Shown: piece by piece, positions 28,392-38,900 of the stretch | How the letters are laid out: every line of letters starts with the position of its first letter | Position numbering within the stretch: the first letter of the stretch is position 1 | Source: Roseateles toxinivorans | Lineage (GTDB): Bacteria > Pseudomonadota > Gammaproteobacteria > Burkholderiales > Burkholderiaceae_C | Direction of reading: 5' to 3' | NCBI RefSeq assembly: GCF_004362525.1 | Contig: NZ_SNXS01000003.1 | Coordinates: 496,001-560,000, forward strand | Length of the DNA stretch: 64,000 bases | Position numbers and translations under genes: made by a program | Notes under the pieces: generated by a model | Databases searched by the model: none | The model's input: only the letters and a program-made list of their open reading frames with translations | What the model was told of the DNA's origin: nothing

Positions 28392-29213
28392 ATGAGCGAG
28401 CACCCCACCAAACCCCGGTTCGGCGATGCGGCCGTGCGCCTGGGCTATGTCAGCGCCGACGCCCTCAACGTCGCCTTGAGCGAGCAGGAGCGGCAGCGCC
28501 AGAACGCCGGCTCGGCCGGCCAGATCGGTGCGCTGCTGATGGAAAAGGGCCTGCTCACCCGCGAGCAGATCACAGCCGTGCTGCGCCATGTCAGCGGCAG
28601 TGATCTGCCGCTGTCCGAAGATGGCATTCGTCTCGCGGCGCGGCTGAAGGTGCTGCACCCGGCGGCCAGCAATGTGATCGGCATCACCGGCACCCTGGCC
28701 GACGACGCGGCACAGGCCGCCGTCGAGCTGGCCGTGGCGCTGGCGGTGATGGAGCAGGGCCAGGTCTTGCTGATCGACGCCAATCTGCGCAACCCGTCCC
28801 TGCATCTGGCCCTGGGCACCGAGGCAGCGCCGGGCTGGATGGAGCGCATCCGCCTGGACGAGGCGGCCGGCCCCGCGCAGGCCACGGCAATTGCCGCGCT
28901 GAGCCTTATGCCGGCCGGGCAGGTCGAGGGCGATTTTGTCGCGCTGAGCATGTCGCCCGAGGCCGGCGAGCGCCTGCAGGCCTGCCGTCAGCGCTACCGC
29001 TATGTGCTGGTCAATCTGGGCCAGGTCCTGCATCATCCGGAGGCGGCCGTGGTGGCGTCCCGCTGCGACGGCGTGGTCACCGTGCTGCGGGCCGGCCATT
29101 CGCAGAAGAGCGAGCTGCGCGATCTGCAGCGCCTGCTGCAGGGGCTCAAGGTGGGCCTGTCGGGCATCGTGCTGGCCAGTGCCGCGGGCCGGGCGGAGCG
29201 GAGGAGGGCTTGA
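28392..29213 (+). CDS. BY-kinase/CpsD-like protein lacking P-loop (pseudokinase)
   Basis: A 273-aa protein. Residues 8-66 resemble the short MshEN/GspE-N-like helical module found in front of EpsG-type kinases (FGDAAVRLGYVSADALN, IGALLMEKGLLTREQI). Residues 95-270 have the CpsD/ParA fold: Walker A' is recognisable as VLLIDANLRNPSLH. The P-loop is GITGTLADDAAQAAVELA, without GKS/T, and Walker B reads YVLVNLGQV without its aspartate. There is no C-terminal tyrosine cluster. It therefore should not bind or hydrolyse ATP normally and may be a structural partner of the Wzz-like protein at 34463. Ribosome binding site GGAGA precedes the ATG at 28392. Confidence 0.85.
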   Translation: MSEHPTKPRFGDAAVRLGYVSADALNVALSEQERQRQNAGSAGQIGALLMEKGLLTREQITAVLRHVSGSDLPLSEDGIRLAARLKVLHPAASNVIGITGTLADDAAQAAVELAVALAVMEQGQVLLIDANLRNPSLHLALGTEAAPGWMERIRLDEAAGPAQATAIAALSLMPAGQVEGDFVALSMSPEAGERLQACRQRYRYVLVNLGQVLHHPEAAVVASRCDGVVTVLRAGHSQKSELRDLQRLLQGLKVGLSGIVLASAAGRAERRRA

Positions 29214-30370
29214 TGGACATGAAGGCCGGCCCCGAGGTGGCGCGCAAGCTGCGGGTCATGCATGTGATTCACACCATGGCCTACGGCGGCGTCGAGACCG
29301 CCGTGCTGAACTGGCTGCGTTCGCTGGACCGCTCGCAGTTCGAGGTGCACCTGGTCTGCTTCGCCAATCCGGGCGAGACCGAGAAGCCCTTTGTCGAGGC
29401 CGCCGAACGCCTCGGCTTCAAGGTCGGGAAGATCCCCTGGAACCGGCGCAAGCCGGTGTGGCGCGCGGCGCGACTGCTCGCGCAGATGGTGCGCGACAAG
29501 CAGGTCGACATCGTCCACGCCCATAACTGCTATGCCGATCTGGTCACCGTGGTGGCCGCGCGGATGGCGCCGGTCAAGACCATCACCACGGCCTACGTCT
29601 GGTTCGACTTCGACTGGAAGCGCAATCTGCTGCAGTGGATAGACGCGCAGGCGATGCGCTGGTTCGACCGCGTCACCGCGCACTGCGAGAACACCCGGGA
29701 CGAGACGCTCAAGCGCGGCTTCAGGGCCGAGGACATCAGCACCCTGATCTGCGGCTTCGAGACCCATCGCCTGGAGCTCGAGCCGCAGCGCCGCCGCCAG
29801 CTGCGGGCCGACCAGGGGGCGGGCGACGAGGACACGGTGCTGATCAATGTGGCCCGCTTCTATCCCGAGAAGGCCCATGTGTTCCTGCTCGAGAGCTTTG
29901 CGCTGCTGCTGGAGCAGCGGCCCGACACCTGGCTGTGGCTGGCCGGCGTGGGGCCGCTGGAAGACGAGATACGCGAGGCCGTCGAGCGGCTGCGCATCGC
30001 CCATAGGGTGCGCCTGCTGGGCTTTGTGGTGAACCTGCCCGAGCTGCTGGCCCTGGCCGACATCCAGGTCCATCCGGCCCATATCGAGGGCGTGCCACTG
30101 GCCATCTGCGAGGGCATGGCCGCGGGCCTGCCCATCGTCGCCTCGCAGGTTGGCGGCCTGCCCGAAATCCTGGACCATGGCCGCAACGGCGTGCTGGTGC
30201 CGGGCCTGCAGCAGGCCCAGTTTGCCGCGGCCGTGCAGGCGCTGATGGACGAGCCGCAGCGCGCGCGCGACTATGGCGCACGGGCCCGGCATTTCATCGA
30301 GAACGACTATTCGCTGCAGACCGCCGTGCGTCGCGTCGAGGCCACCTACCGGGAGCTGGCGGCATGCTGA
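29213..30370 (+). CDS. GT4-family glycosyltransferase 1
   Basis: A 385-aa GT-B glycosyltransferase. The N-terminal domain has MHVIHTMAYGGVETAVLNWL and VDIVHAHNCYADLV. The C-terminal nucleotide-sugar domain has LINVARFYPEKAH, HPAHIEGVPLAICEGMAAGLPIV with the E-x7-E motif and GGLPEILDHGRNGVLV. It transfers a sugar to the lipid-linked repeat unit on the cytoplasmic face. Its ATG overlaps the stop of the previous gene (TGATG), and the next gene starts within its end. Confidence 0.92.
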   Translation: MDMKAGPEVARKLRVMHVIHTMAYGGVETAVLNWLRSLDRSQFEVHLVCFANPGETEKPFVEAAERLGFKVGKIPWNRRKPVWRAARLLAQMVRDKQVDIVHAHNCYADLVTVVAARMAPVKTITTAYVWFDFDWKRNLLQWIDAQAMRWFDRVTAHCENTRDETLKRGFRAEDISTLICGFETHRLELEPQRRRQLRADQGAGDEDTVLINVARFYPEKAHVFLLESFALLLEQRPDTWLWLAGVGPLEDEIREAVERLRIAHRVRLLGFVVNLPELLALADIQVHPAHIEGVPLAICEGMAAGLPIVASQVGGLPEILDHGRNGVLVPGLQQAQFAAAVQALMDEPQRARDYGARARHFIENDYSLQTAVRRVEATYRELAAC

Positions 30371-31482
30371 ACATCGGCCTGTTCCTGGTGATGACCGGTC
30401 GCCAGGCGGGCGGGCCGGAGACCTATGAGCGCTGCCTGGTCGAGGGCCTGGCGCGGCTGGACCCGGACAACCACTACCGCACCTTCTGCCTGGACGACGG
30501 CGCACCGGCGCTGCTGCCGCCGCCGGGTGAGCGCCTGCAGCACCAGGTGCTGGCGCCGAAGCTGCGGCTGATCAGCACGGCCGTGTCCTTGCCGCTGGCC
30601 CTGCTGCGCCACCGCATCGACCTGCTGCATGCGCCGTTCACGCCGCCGCCCTATTCGCCCAAGCCCTATGTCTTCACCCACCACTGCTTCAGCACCTTCA
30701 ACCACCCGGAGTTCTATGCGCCGGGCATATTGCTGCGCCTGAATGCCCTGCTGATCAAGGGCCTGAGGTCGGCGACGCGAACGATCTGCGTGTCCGAGTG
30801 CACGCGCGAGCTGACGGCCGAGCGCTTCAAGCTCGACCGCAGCCGCATGCATGTGGTCTACAACGGCGTGGGGGCGCAGTATCAGCCGCAGGACGCGGCC
30901 CTGGCGCGCCGGCTGGTGGCCGAGCGCTACGGCCTGCATGAGCCCTTTCTGTTGTATCTGGGCAAGATCGAGTCGCGCAAGAACATCGTGCGCCTGCTGC
31001 AGGCCTTCGATCAGTTCCGCCGCGAGGCCCGCGAGCCGGTCAAGCTGGTGCTGGCCGGGCGCCGCTCGCCGATGACCCAGGGCATTGACGAGACGCTGGA
31101 CGAACTGGGCCTGCGCGAGCACGTGGTCGAGATGGGCTATGTGCCCGATGCCGATCTGCCGCTGCTCTACGGCGCGGCGCAGATGTTTCTGTTTCCCTCG
31201 CTGTGGGAGGGCTTCGGCATTCCGGTGATCGAGGCGATGGCCTGCGGCACGCCGGTGATCACCTCCAACCTGTCCTCGCTGCCCGAGGTCTCGGGCGACG
31301 CCGCGCTGCTGGTCGATCCCTACCGTGTCGAGGACATTGCCGCCGCGATGCTGAAGTTGTGGCAGGACCAGGCGCTGCACGCCGAACTGCGCGAGCGCGG
31401 CCTGCGCAATGCCAGGCGCTTCAGCTGGGACAAGACGGCGCTGGAAACCCTGGCCGTCTACCGCCAGGCGGCCCTGGCCTGA
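30364..31482 (+). CDS. GT4-family glycosyltransferase 2
   Basis: A 372-aa GT-B enzyme. Characteristic parts are [70 protein letters not shown] and [20 protein letters not shown]. The last resembles mannosyltransferases of the WbaZ/MtfB type. Overlap of 7 bp with the previous gene implies coupling. It is the last forward gene before a reverse-strand glycosidase-like gene. Confidence 0.92.
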   Translation: MLNIGLFLVMTGRQAGGPETYERCLVEGLARLDPDNHYRTFCLDDGAPALLPPPGERLQHQVLAPKLRLISTAVSLPLALLRHRIDLLHAPFTPPPYSPKPYVFTHHCFSTFNHPEFYAPGILLRLNALLIKGLRSATRTICVSECTRELTAERFKLDRSRMHVVYNGVGAQYQPQDAALARRLVAERYGLHEPFLLYLGKIESRKNIVRLLQAFDQFRREAREPVKLVLAGRRSPMTQGIDETLDELGLREHVVEMGYVPDADLPLLYGAAQMFLFPSLWEGFGIPVIEAMACGTPVITSNLSSLPEVSGDAALLVDPYRVEDIAAAMLKLWQDQALHAELRERGLRNARRFSWDKTALETLAVYRQAALA

Positions 31483-31509
31483 ACGGACTAGGCGATGCGC
31501 AAGCCCCGT

Positions 31510-33117
31510 TTACTCAAAGGTCCAGCGCGCAATCCAGACATTGCGCTGCCCCCGCGCCTTGTTTTGCGCGCCGGCATCGGCGATCAGCAGCTTGGTGATG
31601 CGCTCGGGCATCAGTACGCCATCACGCTTCTTGGCCGGGTCGGCCTTGAGCTGGCTCAGGTCCAGACTGAAGTCGCTCCAGGCGCTGCGTGGCTCGATCT
31701 GGGCGAAGAAGGTCTGGCCGTCGGCCAGCTCCACCTGGACGAACAGCGGGCCCGGGCGGTCGCTGCGCAGGCGCAGGCTCATGCGTTTGGTGGTGGTGTT
31801 CAGCCGCGTGCCAAGGTCGCGCGTGGCCCAGGCCCATTCCGTGCCCTTGTAGTCGAAGGTCCAGCGCATGCCGGCGTCGGGCTCCAGGCTGGCCTTGCCG
31901 CCGGGGCCGGTCAGGAACAGCTGCTTGGCCGAGCTGAAGCCGACCTCGGTGGCCGTGATGGCGGTCGGCGCCAGGGCGCTGCTGACCGTGCTGGTCTTGG
32001 CCGCCAGCGGTTCGATGCGGCCGGCCAGCGCGTTCTGCCATTCGGCCCAGCCGGGCTTGGCCTTGATGTCGCCGCTCCACAGGCCGATATTGCGCCACAG
32101 CAGATTGACCTCGTTGTCCGGCGTGCCGCTCATGCGCTCGTAGAGCAGGTCGTAGTCCACCGACAGGAACCAGACCACGAACAGGTAGTTGTCGCGCTCG
32201 GCCAGCTGGGCCAGTTCGCGCACATAGCTGGCCTGCAGCACCGGGTCGCCCTTGATCTTCAGGCTGTAGCTGGGCAGCTCGGCATTCATGCTGGAGTAGC
32301 CGGTCTCGCACAGGGCGATCGGCTTGTTGGTATAGCGCTGCACCCAGTCCAGCGGCGCGCGCCAGGCCTGCTCGCGCTCACCGAGCGGTGGGTCGCCGAA
32401 CTTCTCGCCGAAGGGCGACATATGGGGGTAGAAGCTCAGGCCCAGGTAGTCGCTGCTTTGCACCAGCGGCTTGGCCAAATCACCGACGCCGGGCTTCATC
32501 AGCGACTGCAGGCCAAACGAGACACCGATCTGCAGCCGCGGGTTGTCGCGCTTCAGTGCCTGCGACACATGGCGGTACAGGGCCTCGAATTGCGGCCAGC
32601 GCTTGGGGTCGCGGGCGGCCAGCTCGCCGGCCTCTATGCCCAGGTTCAGGTAGCTGGGTCGGAATTGCTTGACCGCACGGCGGGCGTATTCGAGATAGGC
32701 GGCCTTGACCTTGTCGTCGTCCAGACGTGCCAGCTTCAGGCTCCAGGGCAGGGCGCTGCTGGTGCCGGCCTCGCCCTTGGTCGGTGCCAGGCTCTTGCGG
32801 TCCTTGGCCAGCGGCGCCAGCGCCAGATAGACCGGACGGCCGGTCGGAATGACGCGGGTCCAGTCGTCCCATTCGCGCTGCACCCGCTTCGGGTTCGGTT
32901 TGCCGTCGAGCAACTCGTCCCAGGGAATGCCGTCGTCCAGATGCAGAGCGTGGACATTGGCGTTGTTGCGCACGATGTCCAGCGTGCGGGTCACCGCCTC
33001 GTCGGTCGAATCGTAGGGAAAGGGCGTGAAGCCATACAGGGGCCGGGCGCCAACCGGAACTGTCGTCAGCGCGACCAACGCGCAGGCAAGAACCGCAAAT
33101 CGCTGCAATTGCTTCAT
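31510..33117 (-). CDS. Secreted TIM-barrel glycosidase-like protein
   Basis: A 535-aa protein with a signal peptide (MKQLQRFAVLACALVALTTV, cleaved near GARP). Residues up to about 370 look like a (beta/alpha)8 hydrolase: HALHLDDGIPW, YLNLGIEAGEL with a candidate acid/base glutamate, LGLSFYPHMSP and IALCETGYSS with a candidate nucleophile glutamate, as in clan GH-A. The C-terminal 170 residues look like a beta-sandwich carbohydrate-binding domain. It shares local patterns (HMDGGVPW, GLSYYPH, VTESGYP) with the second half of the protein at 47076. It is the only reverse-strand gene in the polysaccharide cluster. The start at 33117 is chosen for the signal peptide. Family not identified. Confidence 0.75.
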   Translation of the reverse strand: MKQLQRFAVLACALVALTTVPVGARPLYGFTPFPYDSTDEAVTRTLDIVRNNANVHALHLDDGIPWDELLDGKPNPKRVQREWDDWTRVIPTGRPVYLALAPLAKDRKSLAPTKGEAGTSSALPWSLKLARLDDDKVKAAYLEYARRAVKQFRPSYLNLGIEAGELAARDPKRWPQFEALYRHVSQALKRDNPRLQIGVSFGLQSLMKPGVGDLAKPLVQSSDYLGLSFYPHMSPFGEKFGDPPLGEREQAWRAPLDWVQRYTNKPIALCETGYSSMNAELPSYSLKIKGDPVLQASYVRELAQLAERDNYLFVVWFLSVDYDLLYERMSGTPDNEVNLLWRNIGLWSGDIKAKPGWAEWQNALAGRIEPLAAKTSTVSSALAPTAITATEVGFSSAKQLFLTGPGGKASLEPDAGMRWTFDYKGTEWAWATRDLGTRLNTTTKRMSLRLRSDRPGPLFVQVELADGQTFFAQIEPRSAWSDFSLDLSQLKADPAKKRDGVLMPERITKLLIADAGAQNKARGQRNVWIARWTFE

Positions 33118-33203
33118 GGCATGCGGGAGCCCGAGGGCCTTGTACTGCAAAGAGACGAACACTGTAACGCCGCTGTGGCATGCGTGGCAAAGACCTTTAC
33201 ACC

Positions 33204-34466
33204 ATGAAAAAGTCTTTGCAGCAAACGGCCTGTGTAGCCCTGCCCAAGGGCCTGGGCGGCGTGCTGACGGTGGTGCTGAACAGCATTCTGCTGACGCATA
33301 TGGCGCCCGCCGACTTCGGGGCCTACGCGATCTGTCTGACCCTGGTGGCCCTGGCCGATGGCGTGCTGGGCTCTGCCATAGACATGAGCGTGATCAAGCT
33401 CGCCTCGGTGCACCGCCTCAGCGATCTGCCACGGGCCGCGGCCGTCGAGCGCTGGGGGGTGGCCGTCAAGCTGGCCGCCAGCGGGGCCTTGATCAGCGTG
33501 GCGCTGCTGCTGGCCCAGCAGCTGTCCGGAGCGCTGTTCAAGCGGCCGGAGCCACAGCTGCTGATGCTGGCTCTGGCGGTGGCGGCCGGCGTGCTGCTGC
33601 TGCGCTCGGCCTTTCTGAGCCTGCAGCTGCAGCAGCGCTTCGGCGCATATGCCGGGCTGGAGTTGCTGGCCCAGGCGCTGCGCGTGGGCGGCATCGCCGC
33701 GGTGCTGCTGTGGTTCCAGCCATCGGCCCAGGCGCTGATGACCGTGGCCGCCTTGTGCACCTTGACCGCGTTGCTAGGGGCCGTTTGGCTGGTGCGGCCG
33801 CGCTGGCCCAGGCAAGACCTGCTACCGCGCCGCGAAGGCCGCGAGCTGGGGCAGGCGGTGCGCTGGATGTTCCTGACCTTTGCCTTCTCGGCCCTGCTGT
33901 CGCGCGCCGACCTTCTGCTGCTGACGCAGTTCTCCAGCCTGGAGCAGGTCGGCCTGTTCGCCGCCGCCCAGGTGTTCGCACAGATTCCCGAGCTGCTGGG
34001 TACCTATCTGGCCGTGGTCGTCAGCCCCAAGGTGGCGCCGGCCAGCCATGCCGGCACCCTGCGCAGGCTGATGTCTCGTGTTCAAGGCGGCCTGCTGGCG
34101 CTGGCCCTGCTGCTGCTGCTGGCAGTGCCGGTGCTCCTGCACTTCGGCGCCGCTTGGCTGCCCCGTGGCTATGCCGGCTCGGCCGAGGTGCTGATGCTGC
34201 TGCTGGCCGGCTCGCTGGCCGCGATGTGCGCGTTTCCGGTCGCCATCCCCTATCTGATGTTCGTCAAGCCCGATTTCATCTTCAAGCTCGATCTTTACAC
34301 CCTGCCGCTGCTGCTGGCGGCTTACTATTTCGCCATACCCGCAGCCGGTGCCGTCGGTGCCGCCTGGGTGTCGGGCGGCGCACGCCTGCTCAAGCTGGGC
34401 TTGATGCAGGCCTGCGCCTGGAACTGGGCGAGACAAGGTCTGCCCGCTGGGGCCGCAACACAATGA
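33204..34466 (+). CDS. Polysaccharide flippase (Wzx-like)
   Basis: A 420-aa membrane protein of the MOP/PST superfamily with about 12 hydrophobic helices. The N terminus (ALPKGLGGVLTVVLNSILLT) and HMAPADFGAYAICLTLVALADGVL are typical of Wzx flippases, which move the undecaprenyl-linked repeat unit to the periplasm. The ATG at 33204 lies 86 bp from the start of the divergent glycosidase-like gene; this gap must contain promoters in both directions. The stop overlaps the ATG of the next gene. Confidence 0.9.
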   Translation: MKKSLQQTACVALPKGLGGVLTVVLNSILLTHMAPADFGAYAICLTLVALADGVLGSAIDMSVIKLASVHRLSDLPRAAAVERWGVAVKLAASGALISVALLLAQQLSGALFKRPEPQLLMLALAVAAGVLLLRSAFLSLQLQQRFGAYAGLELLAQALRVGGIAAVLLWFQPSAQALMTVAALCTLTALLGAVWLVRPRWPRQDLLPRREGRELGQAVRWMFLTFAFSALLSRADLLLLTQFSSLEQVGLFAAAQVFAQIPELLGTYLAVVVSPKVAPASHAGTLRRLMSRVQGGLLALALLLLLAVPVLLHFGAAWLPRGYAGSAEVLMLLLAGSLAAMCAFPVAIPYLMFVKPDFIFKLDLYTLPLLLAAYYFAIPAAGAVGAAWVSGGARLLKLGLMQACAWNWARQGLPAGAATQ

Positions 34467-35929
34467 GCAACGCCGATCACGACGTCGATCAAGTCATGCA
34501 GCTGGGCTCGGCCTTCGTGGCCGATCTGGTGCGGGCGCTGGACTATCACCGCTGGCTGATCGTCGCCACCACACTTGGCGCCGTGCTGACGACCTATGGC
34601 GCGATGCAGTTCGTCAGCGAGGAGTACGAGTCCACCGCCCGGCTGCTGGTCAAGCTGGGCCGCGAGAACGTCGAGGTGCCGGTGTCGGTGGAGAAGGGCG
34701 GGCTGATCTCGAACGGCGTGCGCAAGGAGGACATCAACTCCGAGATCCAGATGCTCAGTGCGCGCTCGCAGCTGGAGGCCGCCGTCGATGCGCTGGGCCC
34801 CGCGGCCTTCAAGATGGCGCCGCCACCGCCGCAGACCCTGTTCCAGAAAGTGAAGTACGAGCTGCGGCGCGCGGTGCGCTGGACCAAGGCCCAGTTCAAG
34901 GAGCTGAGCATCCTGCTGAACCTGCGCCCGCGGCTGAGCGAGCGCGAGGAGGCGGTGACCCTGGTGCAGAAGGCGCTGCGGGTCGAGCGCGAGAAGGACT
35001 CCGACGTGATCTCCATCGCCGCCCGTCTGCCCTCGGCCGATCTGGCGATGCAGGTGGTGGACATGGTGGTCAAGCTCTACCTGGAGAAGCGGGTCGAGGT
35101 GCGCCGCGAGCGCGGCATGAGCAGCTTCTTCGACGAGCAGCTGCAGACCCTGCGCGAGCAGCTCAGGCTGCTGGACGCCAGCCGCCTGCAGCTGCGCGAG
35201 GGCCAGCAGATTTCGACCATTGGCGAGGAGCGTTCGCTGCTGCTCGGCCGCCTGCAGCTGCTGAGCAAGGAGGCGCAGAGCGACGAGGGCGAGATGAAGC
35301 TGCTGCGCCTGCCCGCGGGCGCGGTGCCCGCCACCGATGCGGCGGTGCTGGCACGCCTCAGCTCGCAACCCAACCACGAGCAGCTGCGCGCCAAGCTCAC
35401 CGAGCTGCGCATACGCCGCACCGAGCTGCTGCAGCGCTTCAGGGATGATGCCGAGGCGGTGCAGCGGGTGGACCGCGAGGTGGCCCAGATCGAGGCCACC
35501 CTGCGCCAGTCCATCGAGGCGCAGCAGACCGAGCGCCGCACGGTGGCCGCCGGCATAGAGACGCGGCTGCGCGCGCTGAACCGTGCCGAGTCGGAGCTCG
35601 AGCGCATCGAGCGCGATCGCGCGGTGGCCCTGCAGACCTTCCAGACCTATGCCAAGCGCAGCGAGGAGGCCCGCGTGTCTGAGGCGCTGGACCTGCGGCG
35701 TGTGTCCAATATCGCCGTGCTCAACCAGGCCGAGCGGCCTATCGAGGCGGTGTCACCGCGCAAGCTGCTGATGGTCGGCCTGGCCCTGCCGCTGGGCCTG
35801 CTGGTGGGGCTGGCGCTGGCCCTGTTCCTCGAGTATCTGAACCAGACGATTCGCGATGAGCGGGATCTCGGCGCGGCCGACAAGGCGCTGTTCCTGGGCC
35901 GCCTGCGCACCAAGGTGAGGCGGACATGA
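34463..35929 (+). CDS. Wzz/GumC-type polysaccharide co-polymerase
   Basis: A 488-aa inner-membrane protein controlling chain length and export. Transmembrane helix 1 is at about 31-50 and helix 2 at about 434-456 (LLMVGLALPLGLLVGLALAL). Between them is a periplasmic domain with a long coiled coil (about 220-400). The Wzz motif region EYESTARLLVKLGREN is near the N terminus. There is no C-terminal kinase domain, so a separate BY-kinase partner is expected; the only candidate here, at 28392, lacks its P-loop. The ATG overlaps the flippase stop (ATGA), and the propeller gene start overlaps its own stop. Confidence 0.9.
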   Translation: MSNADHDVDQVMQLGSAFVADLVRALDYHRWLIVATTLGAVLTTYGAMQFVSEEYESTARLLVKLGRENVEVPVSVEKGGLISNGVRKEDINSEIQMLSARSQLEAAVDALGPAAFKMAPPPPQTLFQKVKYELRRAVRWTKAQFKELSILLNLRPRLSEREEAVTLVQKALRVEREKDSDVISIAARLPSADLAMQVVDMVVKLYLEKRVEVRRERGMSSFFDEQLQTLREQLRLLDASRLQLREGQQISTIGEERSLLLGRLQLLSKEAQSDEGEMKLLRLPAGAVPATDAAVLARLSSQPNHEQLRAKLTELRIRRTELLQRFRDDAEAVQRVDREVAQIEATLRQSIEAQQTERRTVAAGIETRLRALNRAESELERIERDRAVALQTFQTYAKRSEEARVSEALDLRRVSNIAVLNQAERPIEAVSPRKLLMVGLALPLGLLVGLALALFLEYLNQTIRDERDLGAADKALFLGRLRTKVRRT

Positions 35930-38900
35930 AGGCCTGGCTGCGCCGCCTGACACTGCTGCTGACCGGCCTGCTGCTGGTTGGCTCGCTGCAGGCCCAGGTG
36001 CGCAGCTGGCGCCCGCTGGGCCCAGACTATGGCACGGTGCTGAGCTTTGCCCACCAGCCCAACTACGAGCAGGTGGTGCTGGCCGGCACCTATTTCGGCG
36101 GCCTGTACCGCAGCATCGACTGGGGCTTTTCGTGGAAGGCCGTCAATGTGCCGTTCTCGGCCCGCTCGGTATTCGCGCTGGCCTTCGACCCCTCGGGCAT
36201 AGGCCGGGTCTATGCGGGCGTCTATCAGGATGGCGTCTGGCGCTCGGACGACAGTGGGCAGAACTGGACACGCATCGTTGCCGGCCTGACCGATCTCGAT
36301 GTGCAGGCGCTGGCGGTCGATCCGGCGCAGACGCATCGGGTGCTGGCCGCCACCGCCCAGGCCGGCGTGTTCCTGAGCCAGGATGGCGGTGCGCAATGGG
36401 CGCCGATCGCGGCGCTGGCCGGCGTGCGCAGCCGTGCCATCGCCTTCGATGCGCGCCAGCCTTCCAATGTCTATCTGGGCACGGTGGGGCAGGGCGTCTA
36501 TCGTTCGCTGGACGGGGGCTTGAGCTGGGCGCCGCTGGGTCTGAACCTGGGCACGGTCACCGGCCTGAGCTTCGATGCCGCCGGCAACCTCTATGCGGCC
36601 ACCGAGGGGGGCGTGTTCCAGCTCAAGGCCGGTGCGAGCAGCTGGACCGACCTCAGCTTCAACCTGCCCAAGCTGCCGGTGGCCCATGTGCTGGCCCATC
36701 CCAGCGTGCCCAACTTCCTGTTCGTGGCCACCGTCTACGGCGTCTATGCACTGGCCAACTGGGACACCACGCCGACCTGGTTCCAGTGGACCACCGGTGA
36801 CAGCCGCCTGGTCGGCAGCGACAGCCGCGGCCTGATCCTGCATGTGGCACGTCAGCATGGCTCCATGCTGATGACCACCGACTTCGGTGCCCACTGGATA
36901 CGCGGCGATGTGGGCATACAGAACGCTTTTGTCGGTGCGCTGGCCACGATCAACGGCCCTCAGGGCTGGCGCTTGCTGGGCGGCACCGATCTGGGCCTGT
37001 ATGCGCTCGATGGCGGCAAGCCCTGGAAGTCGGTGCTGGCGCGCACCGAGGCGGTCTTCGACCTGCAGGTGCGAGGCAGCACCGCCTATGCTGGCGCCGA
37101 GACCAGCGGTGTGTGGAAGAGCAGCGACGCGGGCGACAGCTGGACCCTGTCCAGCAACGGCATCGTGCCGACGCGTATCAATGCCTTCTCGCGCACGATC
37201 GAAAGCACGCCCACCCAGCTGGTGGCCAGCGCCTCGGGCCTGTACCGCAGCTCCGACAACGGCAACCAGTGGCTGCCGGTCAGCCTGCCCCAGGTGCAGA
37301 CGGTGCTCAGCGTCGCCGCCGATCCGGTGCGCGGCCCCATCGTCTATATCGGCAGCGGCGCGGGTCAGGTCTTGCGCAGCATCGATGGTGGCCAGAGTTT
37401 TGGGGCTGCGGGCGCCGGCCTGCCCAACGAGGGCATCACCCGGCTGGCCCATGCGCCCTGGGGCCGCGTCTATGCCATCACGGCCAGCGGCGGGCTGTAC
37501 GCCACGTCCGATGACGGCGTCAACTGGTACCCCAGCAAGACCGGCTGCGACGCCGCCGCCGTGGATCTGGTGTCCGATCCGCAGCGCAACTGGGTGCTGT
37601 ATCTGGCGACTGCCGGTGGCGGCCTGTGCAAGAGCGAGTCGGCCGGCCTGCAATGGGCGCCAGCCAACACGGGCCTGGACAACCCCTATGTCACCGCCCT
37701 GTGGATAGACCCGGCCCAGCCGGCGCGGCTGATTGCCGGCAGCGTCGGCAAGGTCTATCTGAGCAGCAATGGCGGTGCGAACTGGACCACGGCCGGCACC
37801 GGCCTGCCCGCGGCGCCGGTCACCGCCCTGGCCGGCAGCGGCATGAGCTTCTATGCGCTGCTCGACGGCCAGGGTCTGTACCGCAGCGGCAATGGCGGCG
37901 CCAGCTGGACGCCGATGGCCGCGCCGGTGGCCGGCAATGCGCTGGCCCTGGCCCAGCTGCCCGGTGGCCGCCTGCTGCTGGGCACACCGTATCTGGGCGT
38001 GCAGGCCTCGGACGACGCGGGTGCCAGCTGGCAGGCCGCCAACACCGGCATGAGCCTGTTCGTGCGCAGCCTGGCGCTGGACCCTGCCGACGCCAGCACG
38101 TTGTACGCCGGCTCGCTCAGCGGCGGTGTGTTCCGCAGCCGCGACGCTGCTGGCAGCTGGAGCAGCGTCGGCCTGTCGGACGGCAATGTTTTCAAGGTTT
38201 TGGCGCCCGCGGCGAATCGTGTGCTGGTCGGCACCTCGGCCGGCATCGCCGTCAGCAATGATGGTGGTGACAGCTGGGCGCAGCTGGGCCAGCGGGCTTC
38301 CTATGCGCTGTCCATCGCCGCCGATCCGGATGATGGGCGGCGCATGGTGCTGGGCAGCTTCGGGGGCCAGGTCTGGACCAGCGACACCAGCGCCAGCCGC
38401 TGGCGGCCGGTCGGTCAGGGCCTGCCGCCGGCCGATGTGCTGGCGCTGACCCGTTGCGCCGATGACAGCCTCTATGCCGCGCCGAACCGCAGCGGCGTCT
38501 ACAGGAGCTCGCTGGGCGATCCGGGCGCCTGGCAGAGTGCGGGCGGATCGGGCCTGGGCACGGCCCAGGTGCTGAGCCTCAGCTGCGATCCGCGCTCGGG
38601 CCTGCTTTATGCGGCCACCAATGGCGACGGGGTGTTCCTGAGCATGGACCAGGGCGCCCACTGGGCGGCGATCAACCAAGGTCTGGTGGGTGGCATCGTC
38701 GGCGCGGTGCTGGCCAGCCCCGACCAGCCCTGGCAGGTCTGGGCTGCGGTGCGCGATGGCACCGTCCATCGTTCCGACGATGGCGGCCTGCACTGGACGG
38801 CGGCTGGCCAGGGCTTGCCGGGCGGCGGTGTCAGCCTGCTCGCGGCGGGAGGCGATGGCACCCTATATGCCAGCGCCGCCAACACGGTCTATCGCCGGCT

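Noticed and set aside
33026-34462. N-terminal extension of the Wzz gene to 33026 (967-aa version)
   Set aside because: The extension lies in another frame over the flippase gene; Wzz homology starts at the ATG at 34463.
35647-38793. 1048-aa open frame on the minus strand opposite the Asp-box protein
   Set aside because: It mirrors the repetitive coding strand, has Gln/His/Ala/Gly-rich low-complexity composition and no domain; the forward gene has signal peptide, repeats and operon overlaps.
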